In this document: piece by piece, positions 1 through 6,300 of the stretch
How the letters are laid out: the number at the start of each line of letters is the position of its first letter
Position numbering within the stretch: the stretch's first letter is position 1
From: Desulfobacterales bacterium
GTDB taxonomy: Bacteria; Desulfobacterota; Desulfobacteria; Desulfobacterales; SpSt-501
DNA length: 6,959 nt
Reading direction: 5' to 3'
NCBI GenBank assembly: GCA_025454275.1
Contig: JALOOS010000218.1
Span: 1 to 6,959, forward strand
The notes under the pieces: model-generated
Told to the model about the DNA's origin: nothing
What the model saw: the letters and a program-made list of their open reading frames with translations, nothing else
Database searches by the model: none
Made by a program: the position numbers and the translations under genes

Positions 1-18
1 CGGACGGACGCTTCGTGA

Positions 19-47
19 TTGACACGGCCGCTCAAGTTTCTGATAAT
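19..47 (+). promoter_or_regulatory. Near-consensus sigma70-type promoter for the efflux operon
   Basis: A perfect -35 hexamer TTGACA (19-24) is followed after exactly 17 bases by GATAAT (42-47), which matches the TATAAT consensus at five of six positions. Transcription would start near 53-55, leaving a leader of about 70 bases before the adaptor ATG at 125. The surrounding bases are AT-richer than the rest of the window. That this promoter drives the adaptor-permease pair is inferred from position and orientation. A promoter this close to consensus would be strong unless repressed. Confidence 0.65.
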
Positions 48-57
48 ACCCTTTTGG

Positions 58-72
58 AACCGGTTATAAACC
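58..72. promoter_or_regulatory. Overlapping small palindromes just after the predicted start site; possible operator
   Basis: AACCGGTT (58-65) is a perfect 8-bp palindrome. It shares its GGTT with an imperfect one, GGTT-ATA-AACC (62-72). They lie a few bases downstream of the predicted transcription start, where a repressor could block a strong promoter. RND pump operons are often controlled by local TetR- or MarR-type repressors. No regulator gene is visible here, the arms are short, and the operator role is a guess from position. Confidence 0.2.
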
Positions 73-79
73 ACTCAGC

Positions 80-103
80 CGGGCGCTTCGCATCGAAGGC
101 CCG
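80..103 (+). promoter_or_regulatory. Stem-loop in the leader of the efflux operon
   Basis: Bases 80-84 (CGGGC) pair with 99-103 (GCCCG), and 86-90 (CTTCG) pair with 94-98 (CGAAG). This makes a 10-bp stem with a single bulged G at 85 and a three-base loop CAT. It lies within the predicted leader RNA and ends 21 bases before the adaptor start codon. No U-tract follows, so it is not a standard intrinsic terminator. It may shield the ribosome binding region, stabilise the RNA, or be a DNA binding site. The pairing is seen directly; the function is unknown. Confidence 0.4.
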
Positions 104-124
104 CTGCATGAGCATGCGAAAGAC

Positions 125-1255
125 ATGAAGAGGCGATTCATACTGGCGTTGGCGCTGGTGGCGCTGCTGATCGTGATTCTGGGCGGTATCAAAGGCCTGC
201 AGATCGACCGCATGATCGCCCACGGCAAACAGGCGGTACCGCCGCCCGAAGCCGTCACCACCGCGGTAGCGGCCCTTCAGACCTGGGAGTCGGTGCTGAC
301 GGCCGTGGGGTCGCTGACCGCCGTGCAGGGCGTGACCGTGACGGCCGAGTTGACCGGAAAGGTCGTCCAGATCGACTTCAAGCCGGGATCCCTGGTGAAA
401 GCCGGCGAGCTCTTGGTGAAGCAGGACACCTCTTCCGAAGAGGCTCAGCTGCGCTCGGCCGAGGCCACCGTGGCGCTGGCACGGCTCAACCTGGAGCGGC
501 TGAGCAAACTGCTCGCCGAGCGGACCATTTCCCAATCCCAGTTCGACAATGCCGAGGCCGGCTACAAGCAGGCCGTCGCCCAGGCCGACAACATCCGCGC
601 CGTGATCGCCAAGAAGACGATCCGGGCGCCCTTTGCCGGGCGGCTGGGCATCCGCCTGGTCAATCTCGGGCAGGTGATCAACGAGGGCGAGGCGATCGTC
701 TCGCTGCAGTCGCTCGATCCGATCTTTGTCAACTTCGCCCTGCCCCAGCAGGAGCTGCCGCGGATCCGGCCGGGCCTGGCGGTCCGCGTGACCACCGATG
801 CGCTTCCGGGCGATGTGATTCAAGGCAAGATCACCGCCATCAACCCCCAGGTGGATGCCGCCACGCGCAACATCCGGGTGCAGGCCACCGTGGCCAACGC
901 GGATGAACGCCTCCGGCCGGGGATGTATGTGAACGTGGCCGTGGTGCTGCCCGGCCGCGCAAAAGTGCTCGCCATCCCGGCGACGGCCGTTCTGTACGCC
1001 CCCTACAGCGACTCGGTCTTCATCGTGGAGGAGCCGCCCGGCTCCCCGCCGGGGCAGCCGGTGAAGGTCGTCCGGCAGCAATTTGCGCAGCTCGGGGAGA
1101 AGAACGGCGATTTTATCGCCGTCCAAACCGGGCTCAAGGAAGGCGACACCATCGTGAGCACCGGGGTCTTCAAACTGCGCAACGGACAGGCGGTGACCGT
1201 CGACAACACCCTCTCCCCCGACTTCCAGCTCACGCCCAGGCCTTCGGAAAACTGA
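125..1255 (+). CDS. RND efflux pump periplasmic adaptor (membrane fusion protein)
   Basis: This 376-residue adaptor would bridge the inner-membrane permease and an outer-membrane channel in the periplasm. A hydrophobic N-terminal segment (about 5-22) should act as a signal anchor; there is no lipobox cysteine, so it is not a lipoprotein. Domains in order are lipoyl half 1 (about 70-100, with FKPGSLVKAGELL), an alpha-helical coiled-coil hairpin (about 102-162), lipoyl half 2 (166-195, with RAPFAGRLGIR), a beta-barrel (197-275, with DAATRNIRV and LRPGMYV), and a membrane-proximal domain (about 276-362, with IPATAVLY and VSTGVFKLRNG). The length is normal and no gap is evident. The start was chosen because it gives Met-Lys-Arg-Arg directly before the hydrophobic stretch; no strong Shine-Dalgarno is visible. 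The permease gene follows after 24 bases, so the two are almost certainly co-transcribed. It resembles the adaptors of MexJ/MexH-type pumps, but the substrate cannot be read from the sequence. Confidence 0.93.
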   Translation: MKRRFILALALVALLIVILGGIKGLQIDRMIAHGKQAVPPPEAVTTAVAALQTWESVLTAVGSLTAVQGVTVTAELTGKVVQIDFKPGSLVKAGELLVKQDTSSEEAQLRSAEATVALARLNLERLSKLLAERTISQSQFDNAEAGYKQAVAQADNIRAVIAKKTIRAPFAGRLGIRLVNLGQVINEGEAIVSLQSLDPIFVNFALPQQELPRIRPGLAVRVTTDALPGDVIQGKITAINPQVDAATRNIRVQATVANADERLRPGMYVNVAVVLPGRAKVLAIPATAVLYAPYSDSVFIVEEPPGSPPGQPVKVVRQQFAQLGEKNGDFIAVQTGLKEGDTIVSTGVFKLRNGQAVTVDNTLSPDFQLTPRPSEN

Positions 1256-1279
1256 GGCCGCGGAATCCGGTTTACACCC

Positions 1280-4200
1280 ATGATCCTCACCGACATTTTC
1301 ATCCGGCGCCCCGTTCTTGCGATCGTGGTGAACCTGCTGATCCTCATCGCGGGGCTGCAGGCGGTCCGCTCGATCAACGTGCGCCAGTACCCCCGCAGCG
1401 ACAACGCGGTGGTCACGGTCAACACGGTCTACACCGGCGCCGGCGCCGAGCTCGTGCGCGGCTTCATCACCACCCCGCTGGAGCGCGTGATCGCGGCGGC
1501 GGACGGCATCGACTACATCCAGTCGCAGAGCACCCAGGGTCTCTCCACCATCAGCGTCCGGCTCAAGATCAACTACGACCCCATCAAGGCGCTCTCGGAA
1601 ATCAGCTCCAAGGTCGACCAGGTGCGGGGCGATCTGCCCCCGGAGGCCGAGGTGCCGGTCCTGAACGTGGAGTCGGCCGACAGCCAGTTCGCCTCGGCCT
1701 ATCTGAGCTTCACCTCGGATGTGCTCCGCCAGAACCAGATCACCGACTATCTGGTGCGCGTGGTGCAGCCGCGGCTCTCCTCGGTCAGCGGGGTGCAGCG
1801 CGCGGAGATCCTGGGGGCCAGGACCTTCGCCATGCGCATCTGGCTCAAACCCGAGCGCATGGCCGCCTACAACATCAGCCCGGCCCAGGTGCGCCGCGCC
1901 CTGGCGGCCAACAACTTCCTGGCCGCCGTCGGCCAGACCAAGGGCGCGCTCGTCCAGGTGAACCTCACCGCCAACACCGATTTGCGCTCGGTGCCGGAAT
2001 TCAAGCGGCTGGTCATCCGCCAGCAGGACGGGGCCATCGTGCGCCTGGAGGACATCGCCGAGGTGGTGCTGGGCGCCGAGGACTACGACACGGATGTGCG
2101 CTTCTCGGGGCAGACGGCGGTCTTCATGGGCATCTGGCCCCTGCCGACCGCCAACTCCATCGACGTGATCCGGGGCGTGCGCGCCGAGATGGAGGCGATC
2201 CAGAGCCAGCTCCCCTCCGGGCTGACCGCGCGCATCGCCTACGACGCCACCAACTACATCACCAACGCCATCCACGAGGTGCTGCGAACGCTGGGCGACA
2301 CCCTGCTGATCGTGGTGGTGGTGATTTTCCTGTTTTTGGGATCGTTCCGATCGGTGCTCATCCCGGTGGTCGCCATTCCGCTCTCGCTCACCGGGGCCAT
2401 CTTCCTGATGCAGCTCTTCGGGTTCACGCTCAACCTGCTGACCCTGCTCGCCATCGTCCTCTCCGTGGGCCTGGTGGTCGACGACGCCATCGTGGTGGTG
2501 GAGAACGTCGAACGGCACCTGCGGGAGGGGCTCTCCCCGCTGGATGCGGCCCTGCGGGGCGCGCGCGAGCTGGTGGGGCCGATCATCGCCATGACGATCA
2601 CCCTGGCGGCGGTCTACGCGCCCATCGGCCTGCAGGGAGGGCTGACCGGATCGCTGTTCCGCGAGTTCGCCATGACCCTGGCCGGAGCGGTCGTCATCTC
2701 CGGGATCGTGGCGCTGACGCTCTCCCCGATGATGTCGCGCTACCTGCTCACGCCCGGCATGGGCGAGCGCGGGCTGGCGGGAAAGATCTCCCGGGACTTC
2801 CTGCGCTTGCGCGCCCTCTACGGGCGCCTGCTGGATGCGACCTTGGATGCGCGCCCGGCCGTGTACACCGTGTGGGTCGTCGTGAGCCTGCTGACGATTC
2901 CCATGTACCTGATGTCGCCCAGGGAGCTCGCCCCGACCGAAGACGAGGGGGTTATCTTCGGCATCATCGACGCCTCGGCGGACGCCACGGTGGACCAGAC
3001 CAGCCGCTTCACGGCAGCGGTGAACCAGGCCTACCTGAGCGTACCGGAAACCGAGTTCACCTTCCAGATCACCCGGCCGAACTCCGGGTTCGCCGGGATG
3101 GTCGTGCAGCCCTGGGGCGAGCGGCGGCGCAACATCTTCCAGATCCTGCCCGAGGTCCAGGAAAAGGTGCGCGCCATTCCGGGCATCCGCACGCTGCCGG
3201 TCCTGCCGCCGGCGCTGCCGGGCGGCGGCCAGTTCCCGGTGGAATTCGTCCTCGCCTCGACGGCGGAGTCCGAGCAGCTCCTGCAGTTCGCCCGCCGGCT
3301 CCAGTTGAAGGCGATCCAAAGCGGCCTGTTCGCCTTCCCGCCCATCATCGACGTCAACATCGATCAGCCGCAGTCGGAGATCGTCGTCGACCGCGACAAG
3401 ACGGCCGAGCTCGGGCTCGACCTGCAGCAGGTCGGATCCGACATGGCCGCCATGGTGGGGGGCAATTACGTCAACCGCTTCGACATCTCCGGCCGCTCCT
3501 ACAAGGTCATCCCCCAGATCCAGCGCGTCGACCGGCTCAACCCGGCCCAGCTCAAGGAGATCTATGTCACCGGGCCGAACGGGCAGTTGGTGCCGCTCAG
3601 CACCATCGCCACGATCAGGAACTCCACGGTGCCGCGCTCGCTCAACCGCTTTCAGCAGATGAACGCCGTCAAAATCAGCGGGGTGTCGATCCGGCCCCTG
3701 GATGAGGCCCTGCGCTTCCTCGAAGAGGAGGCGGCCCGGATCCTGCCCAGGGGCTACGTCATCGACTACACGGGCGAATCGCGCCAGCTGCGCTCCGAGG
3801 GCAACCGGTTCCTCTACACCTTCGCCCTGGCGGTCATCCTCATCTTTCTGGTCCTGGCGGCGCAGTTCAACAGCTTCAGCGAGCCCTTCTGGACGGCGGG
3901 CTGGACGACGACCCTCAACATCTACTCGCAGATCGGGCTGGTGACGCTGGTGGGGCTGGTGGCCAAGAACGGCATCCTGATCGTGGAGTTCGCCAACAAA
4001 CTCCAGGAACAGGGCCGCCCCAAGCGCGAGGCCGTGAAAGAGGCCGCGATGACGCGGCTGCGGCCGATCCTGATGACCAGCGCGGCCACCATCGCCGGCC
4101 ATTTTCCCCTGACGCTCGTGACGGGCGCCGGCGCCGCTGCGCGCAACTCCATCGGCCTGGTGCTGGTCGGCGGCATGACGGTGGGCACCCTCTTCACGCT

Positions 4201-4327
4201 CTTCGTGATCCCCTCGATCTACATGCTGATCGCCCGCGACCGCTCCCGCGCGGCCGCGCCCCTCCCCGCCGGGAAGCCCCCGCAGGAGGCCCCCTCCCGC
4301 CCGCTCGCCCCCGGGCATCCGGCCTGA
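1280..4327 (+). CDS. RND multidrug efflux permease (HAE1-like), apparently lacking transmembrane helix 9
   Basis: This 1015-residue inner-membrane pump should use the proton gradient to expel hydrophobic or amphiphilic compounds through the adaptor encoded just upstream. TM1 is at about 10-30 (FIRRPVLAIVV), followed by the first periplasmic porter domain, TM2-TM6 at about 339-490, TM7 at about 530-550, the second porter domain to about 840, TM8 at about 843-865, and the C-terminal helices. The proton-relay residues are present: Asp401 and Asp402 in TM4 (GLVVDDAIVVVENVERH) and Lys896 in TM10 (GLVAKNGILIVEF). After TM8 (FLVLAAQFNSFSEP) the protein runs directly into FWTAGWTTTLNIYSQ, which normally follows TM9. 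The hydrophobic helix with the usual VPLA motif is missing, in frame. That would leave an odd number of helices and invert TM10-TM12, so this form is probably inactive unless the gap is a sequence error. The last 30 residues or so are a Pro/Ala-rich tail. No strong Shine-Dalgarno precedes the ATG. It converges on the carboxylase gene. Confidence 0.93.
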   Translation: MILTDIFIRRPVLAIVVNLLILIAGLQAVRSINVRQYPRSDNAVVTVNTVYTGAGAELVRGFITTPLERVIAAADGIDYIQSQSTQGLSTISVRLKINYDPIKALSEISSKVDQVRGDLPPEAEVPVLNVESADSQFASAYLSFTSDVLRQNQITDYLVRVVQPRLSSVSGVQRAEILGARTFAMRIWLKPERMAAYNISPAQVRRALAANNFLAAVGQTKGALVQVNLTANTDLRSVPEFKRLVIRQQDGAIVRLEDIAEVVLGAEDYDTDVRFSGQTAVFMGIWPLPTANSIDVIRGVRAEMEAIQSQLPSGLTARIAYDATNYITNAIHEVLRTLGDTLLIVVVVIFLFLGSFRSVLIPVVAIPLSLTGAIFLMQLFGFTLNLLTLLAIVLSVGLVVDDAIVVVENVERHLREGLSPLDAALRGARELVGPIIAMTITLAAVYAPIGLQGGLTGSLFREFAMTLAGAVVISGIVALTLSPMMSRYLLTPGMGERGLAGKISRDFLRLRALYGRLLDATLDARPAVYTVWVVVSLLTIPMYLMSPRELAPTEDEGVIFGIIDASADATVDQTSRFTAAVNQAYLSVPETEFTFQITRPNSGFAGMVVQPWGERRRNIFQILPEVQEKVRAIPGIRTLPVLPPALPGGGQFPVEFVLASTAESEQLLQFARRLQLKAIQSGLFAFPPIIDVNIDQPQSEIVVDRDKTAELGLDLQQVGSDMAAMVGGNYVNRFDISGRSYKVIPQIQRVDRLNPAQLKEIYVTGPNGQLVPLSTIATIRNSTVPRSLNRFQQMNAVKISGVSIRPLDEALRFLEEEAARILPRGYVIDYTGESRQLRSEGNRFLYTFALAVILIFLVLAAQFNSFSEPFWTAGWTTTLNIYSQIGLVTLVGLVAKNGILIVEFANKLQEQGRPKREAVKEAAMTRLRPILMTSAATIAGHFPLTLVTGAGAAARNSIGLVLVGGMTVGTLFTLFVIPSIYMLIARDRSRAAAPLPAGKPPQEAPSRPLAPGHPA

Positions 4328-4352
4328 GAAGGGATCACGCCGGCCGGATGTC
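4314..4352. terminator. Inverted repeat spanning the two convergent stop codons; possible bidirectional terminator
   Basis: CATCCGGCC (4316-4324) and GGCCGGATG (4342-4350) are perfect 9-bp inverted repeats around a 17-base loop. In the + strand RNA the stem can extend by a G-U (4315/4351) and a G-C pair (4314/4352). Both stop codons, TGA of the permease (4325-4327) and TGA of the carboxylase (4335-4337 on the minus strand), lie in the loop, and the arms encode the last residues of both proteins. No T-tract follows on either side, so classical intrinsic termination is uncertain. It is the only obvious structure between operons separated by 7 bases. Confidence 0.45.
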
Positions 4353-6287
4353 GCGCTTGAACCGGACCAGGACTTCGTCCGCTTCGACCGCCTGTCCGGG
4401 AACCGCCAGCACCTCCGCGACCTCGCCGTCGCAGGGCGAGGCGACGAAGCTTTCCATCTTCATCGATTCGAGGCTCACCAGGTCCTGCCCGCGGTAGACG
4501 CGGTCGCCCGTCTTGACACGCACCGCCACCACCAGCCCCGGCATCGGGCAGAGCAGCTCATGCGGCGGGGCTTCTTCCTGCCCGGCCGGCATGTGCCGGG
4601 CGAGCTCCCATTCGCGCGGCGAGAACACCTCGAAGACGCGGCTGGTGCCGCAGAAGGCGACCCCGAAGAAGCTGTATTGGTAGTAGAGGCGGAACATGCA
4701 GGAGCGGCCGTCGACCGTGAGCCGGAGCCGGCGCCGGTAGAACTCGAACTCGGGGGTTGCCACCGCGTGGGGGCGCCCGTCGACGGTGACGGTCCACTGG
4801 TGCGGCGCAGCGTCCTTCTGCAGGCAAACCTCGAAGAGCTCCTGCCCGCTGCGGACCGTGTAGGCGCTGCAGGCGCTGCGCTCGCGGGCCGGGCCGACCT
4901 GCGCGGCCATCGGCTTGAGGGATTCGCGCGTCAGGTTCTGGCGGTTGTGGTAGACGATCGTCGCCGCCATGGCCATGCACTCCAGCCGCTCCCGCGGCGG
5001 AGGGATCTTGGGCCGGCCCGCTTCGAAATGGTCGGCGATGAAACCCGTGGAGAGGTTGCCGGCGAGGAATTCCGGGTGGGTCAGCACCGCGTTGACGAAG
5101 TCCACGTTGGTGGCGAGCCCTTCGATGTGGTAGCCGTTCAGCGCCCGCACCAGCGCCTCGATCGCCTCCCCGCGGGCTGCACCCCAGGCGATCACCTTGG
5201 CCAGCAGCGAGTCGTAATAGACGCTGACGAAGCTGCCGGCCTCGATGCCGCTGTCGAGGCGGATGTTGGCCCCGCGGGCCGGGGAGTAGCGGGTGATCAT
5301 GCCCGTCGCGGGCAGAAACCCCCGGGCCGGGTCCTCGGCGCAGATGCGCGCCTCCACGGCCCACCCCTTCCAGGCGACCTCCTCCTGGCGCAACCCCAGG
5401 GGCTCACCGGCGGCGACGCGCAGCTGGAGCTCCACGAGATCCAGGCCGGTCACCATTTCGGTCACCGGGTGCTCCACCTGCAGGCGCGTGTTCATCTCGA
5501 GGAAATAAAACCCGCCCTGCGGGTCCAGGATGAACTCGACCGTTCCGGCGTTTTCGTAGCCCGCCGCGCCCGCCAGCCGGCAGGCGCTCTCGCCCATCCG
5601 CCGGCGCAGATCGGCCGCGACCGCGACCGAGGGGCTCTCCTCGATGATCTTCTGGTAGCGGCGCTGCACGGAGCATTCGCGCTCCCCCAGGTGAACGACC
5701 GTGCCGTACCGGTCGGCGATGACCTGGATCTCGATGTGGCGGGCGGCCGGGATGTAGTTCTCCAGGAAGACCCGCTCGTCGCCGAAGGCCTTGCGGGTCT
5801 CGGCACGGCCGGCCTGGATGGCGGCGGCGAGTTCCCCACGGGAGCCGACGATGCGCATGCCCTTGCCGCCCCCGCCCGCGGCCGGCTTCAACAGGAGCGG
5901 GAAGCCGATCTCCTCGGCGGCCGCCAGCGCCTCATCCAGGCTGCCGACCGGCGAGAGCCCCCCGGGCACCACCGGCACGCCGGCCTTTACGGCCAGCGCC
6001 TTGGAGGCGACCTTGTCCCCCAGGGCGGCGATGGCGGCGGGCGGCGGGCCGATGAACACCAAGCCGGCCGCCAGGACCTTTTCGGCGAATGCGGGGTTCT
6101 CCGAAAGAAAGCCGTAGCCGGGATGGATGGCGGTGCAGCCGCCGGAGCGCGCCGCCGCGATGATTTTCTCCTGATCGAGGTAGGACTGGTCGGCGCGGGA
6201 GGGGCCGATGAAGACCGCTTCGTCCGCCGCCTGCAGGTGATGCGAGCGGGCGTCGATCTCGGAAGCGATCAGAATTTTCTCGAACAC
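4335..6287 (-). CDS. Acyl-CoA carboxylase alpha subunit (biotin carboxylase plus biotin carrier), with an N-terminal internal gap
   Basis: This 650-residue protein resembles the alpha subunit of propionyl/acetyl-CoA carboxylases. It carboxylates a biotin on its own C-terminal domain using ATP and bicarbonate. The biotin carboxylase region (about 1-430) contains HPGYGFLSEN (55-64), Lys92, Lys134 with the Gly-rich ATP loop GGGGKGM (138-144), ERECSVQRR-Y-QK (203-213; E. coli AccC has His where this has Tyr211, a position that varies among acyl-CoA carboxylases), Glu251, and LEMNTRLQVEHP (263-274). A linker domain follows, then the biotin carrier domain (about 578-643), where Lys610 in ESMKMES is the biotinylation site. 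The GTG start gives the conserved opening MFEKILIA and is preceded at 6 bases by AGGGAGG. The family then continues with NRGEIA, a helix and a strand; here Ala8 is followed directly by SEIDARS. From memory of AccC numbering, Lys92, Glu264, Asn266 and Arg268 sit 24 below Lys116, Glu288, Asn290 and Arg292, fitting a 24-residue in-frame loss. Activity of this form is doubtful. Confidence 0.93.
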   Translation of the reverse strand: MFEKILIASEIDARSHHLQAADEAVFIGPSRADQSYLDQEKIIAAARSGGCTAIHPGYGFLSENPAFAEKVLAAGLVFIGPPPAAIAALGDKVASKALAVKAGVPVVPGGLSPVGSLDEALAAAEEIGFPLLLKPAAGGGGKGMRIVGSRGELAAAIQAGRAETRKAFGDERVFLENYIPAARHIEIQVIADRYGTVVHLGERECSVQRRYQKIIEESPSVAVAADLRRRMGESACRLAGAAGYENAGTVEFILDPQGGFYFLEMNTRLQVEHPVTEMVTGLDLVELQLRVAAGEPLGLRQEEVAWKGWAVEARICAEDPARGFLPATGMITRYSPARGANIRLDSGIEAGSFVSVYYDSLLAKVIAWGAARGEAIEALVRALNGYHIEGLATNVDFVNAVLTHPEFLAGNLSTGFIADHFEAGRPKIPPPRERLECMAMAATIVYHNRQNLTRESLKPMAAQVGPARERSACSAYTVRSGQELFEVCLQKDAAPHQWTVTVDGRPHAVATPEFEFYRRRLRLTVDGRSCMFRLYYQYSFFGVAFCGTSRVFEVFSPREWELARHMPAGQEEAPPHELLCPMPGLVVAVRVKTGDRVYRGQDLVSLESMKMESFVASPCDGEVAEVLAVPGQAVEADEVLVRFKRDIRPA

Positions 6288-6293
6288 GGGGCG

Positions 6294-6300
6294 CCTCCCT
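6294..6300 (-). promoter_or_regulatory. Shine-Dalgarno for the carboxylase alpha subunit, overlapping the upstream stop
   Basis: Read on the minus strand, AGGGAGG lies 6 bases before the GTG at 6287-6285, and its first A is the last base of the TGA ending the carboxyltransferase gene (6302-6300). This supports the GTG as the true start. It also suggests translational coupling, which would keep the two subunits in balance. Confidence 0.75.

Noticed and set aside
106..117. Small palindrome GCATG-AG-CATGC close to the adaptor start.
   Set aside because: The arms are only 5 bp with a two-base spacer; it is too short to separate from chance and cannot form a stable RNA hairpin with so small a loop.
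3..128. A frame open from the left edge to a TGA at 126-128, overlapping the adaptor ATG as ATGA, as if an upstream gene were translationally coupled.
   Set aside because: The 41 residues match nothing I recognise, an open run of this length is not rare by chance, and it would run through a near-consensus promoter and a hairpin. An upstream gene tail cannot be fully excluded without sequence further left.
2302..2340. GTGGTGGTG repeat followed by a T-rich stretch, resembling a simple repeat or terminator.
   Set aside because: It encodes the Val/Ile/Phe/Leu run of TM2 in the permease and has no stem before the T-rich part.
2872..3705. A 277-codon + strand frame inside the permease gene.
   Set aside because: It is a shifted reading of a clear permease coding region, with an Arg/Pro/Gly/Ala-rich product typical of GC-rich frame shadows.
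32..4318. A 1428-codon open frame on the minus strand opposite the whole efflux operon.
   Set aside because: Its codons are in register with the sense codons of both genes, so it needs only that the sense strand avoid TTA, CTA and TCA, which strong GC codon bias achieves. Its product is a low-complexity run rich in Arg, Gly, Asp, His and Gln with no recognisable domain, while both sense genes are clear family members.
4558..5364. A 268-codon minus-strand frame inside the carboxylase alpha gene.
   Set aside because: It is a shadow of the biotin carboxylase frame, rich in Arg, Gly and Ala and with no domain signature.
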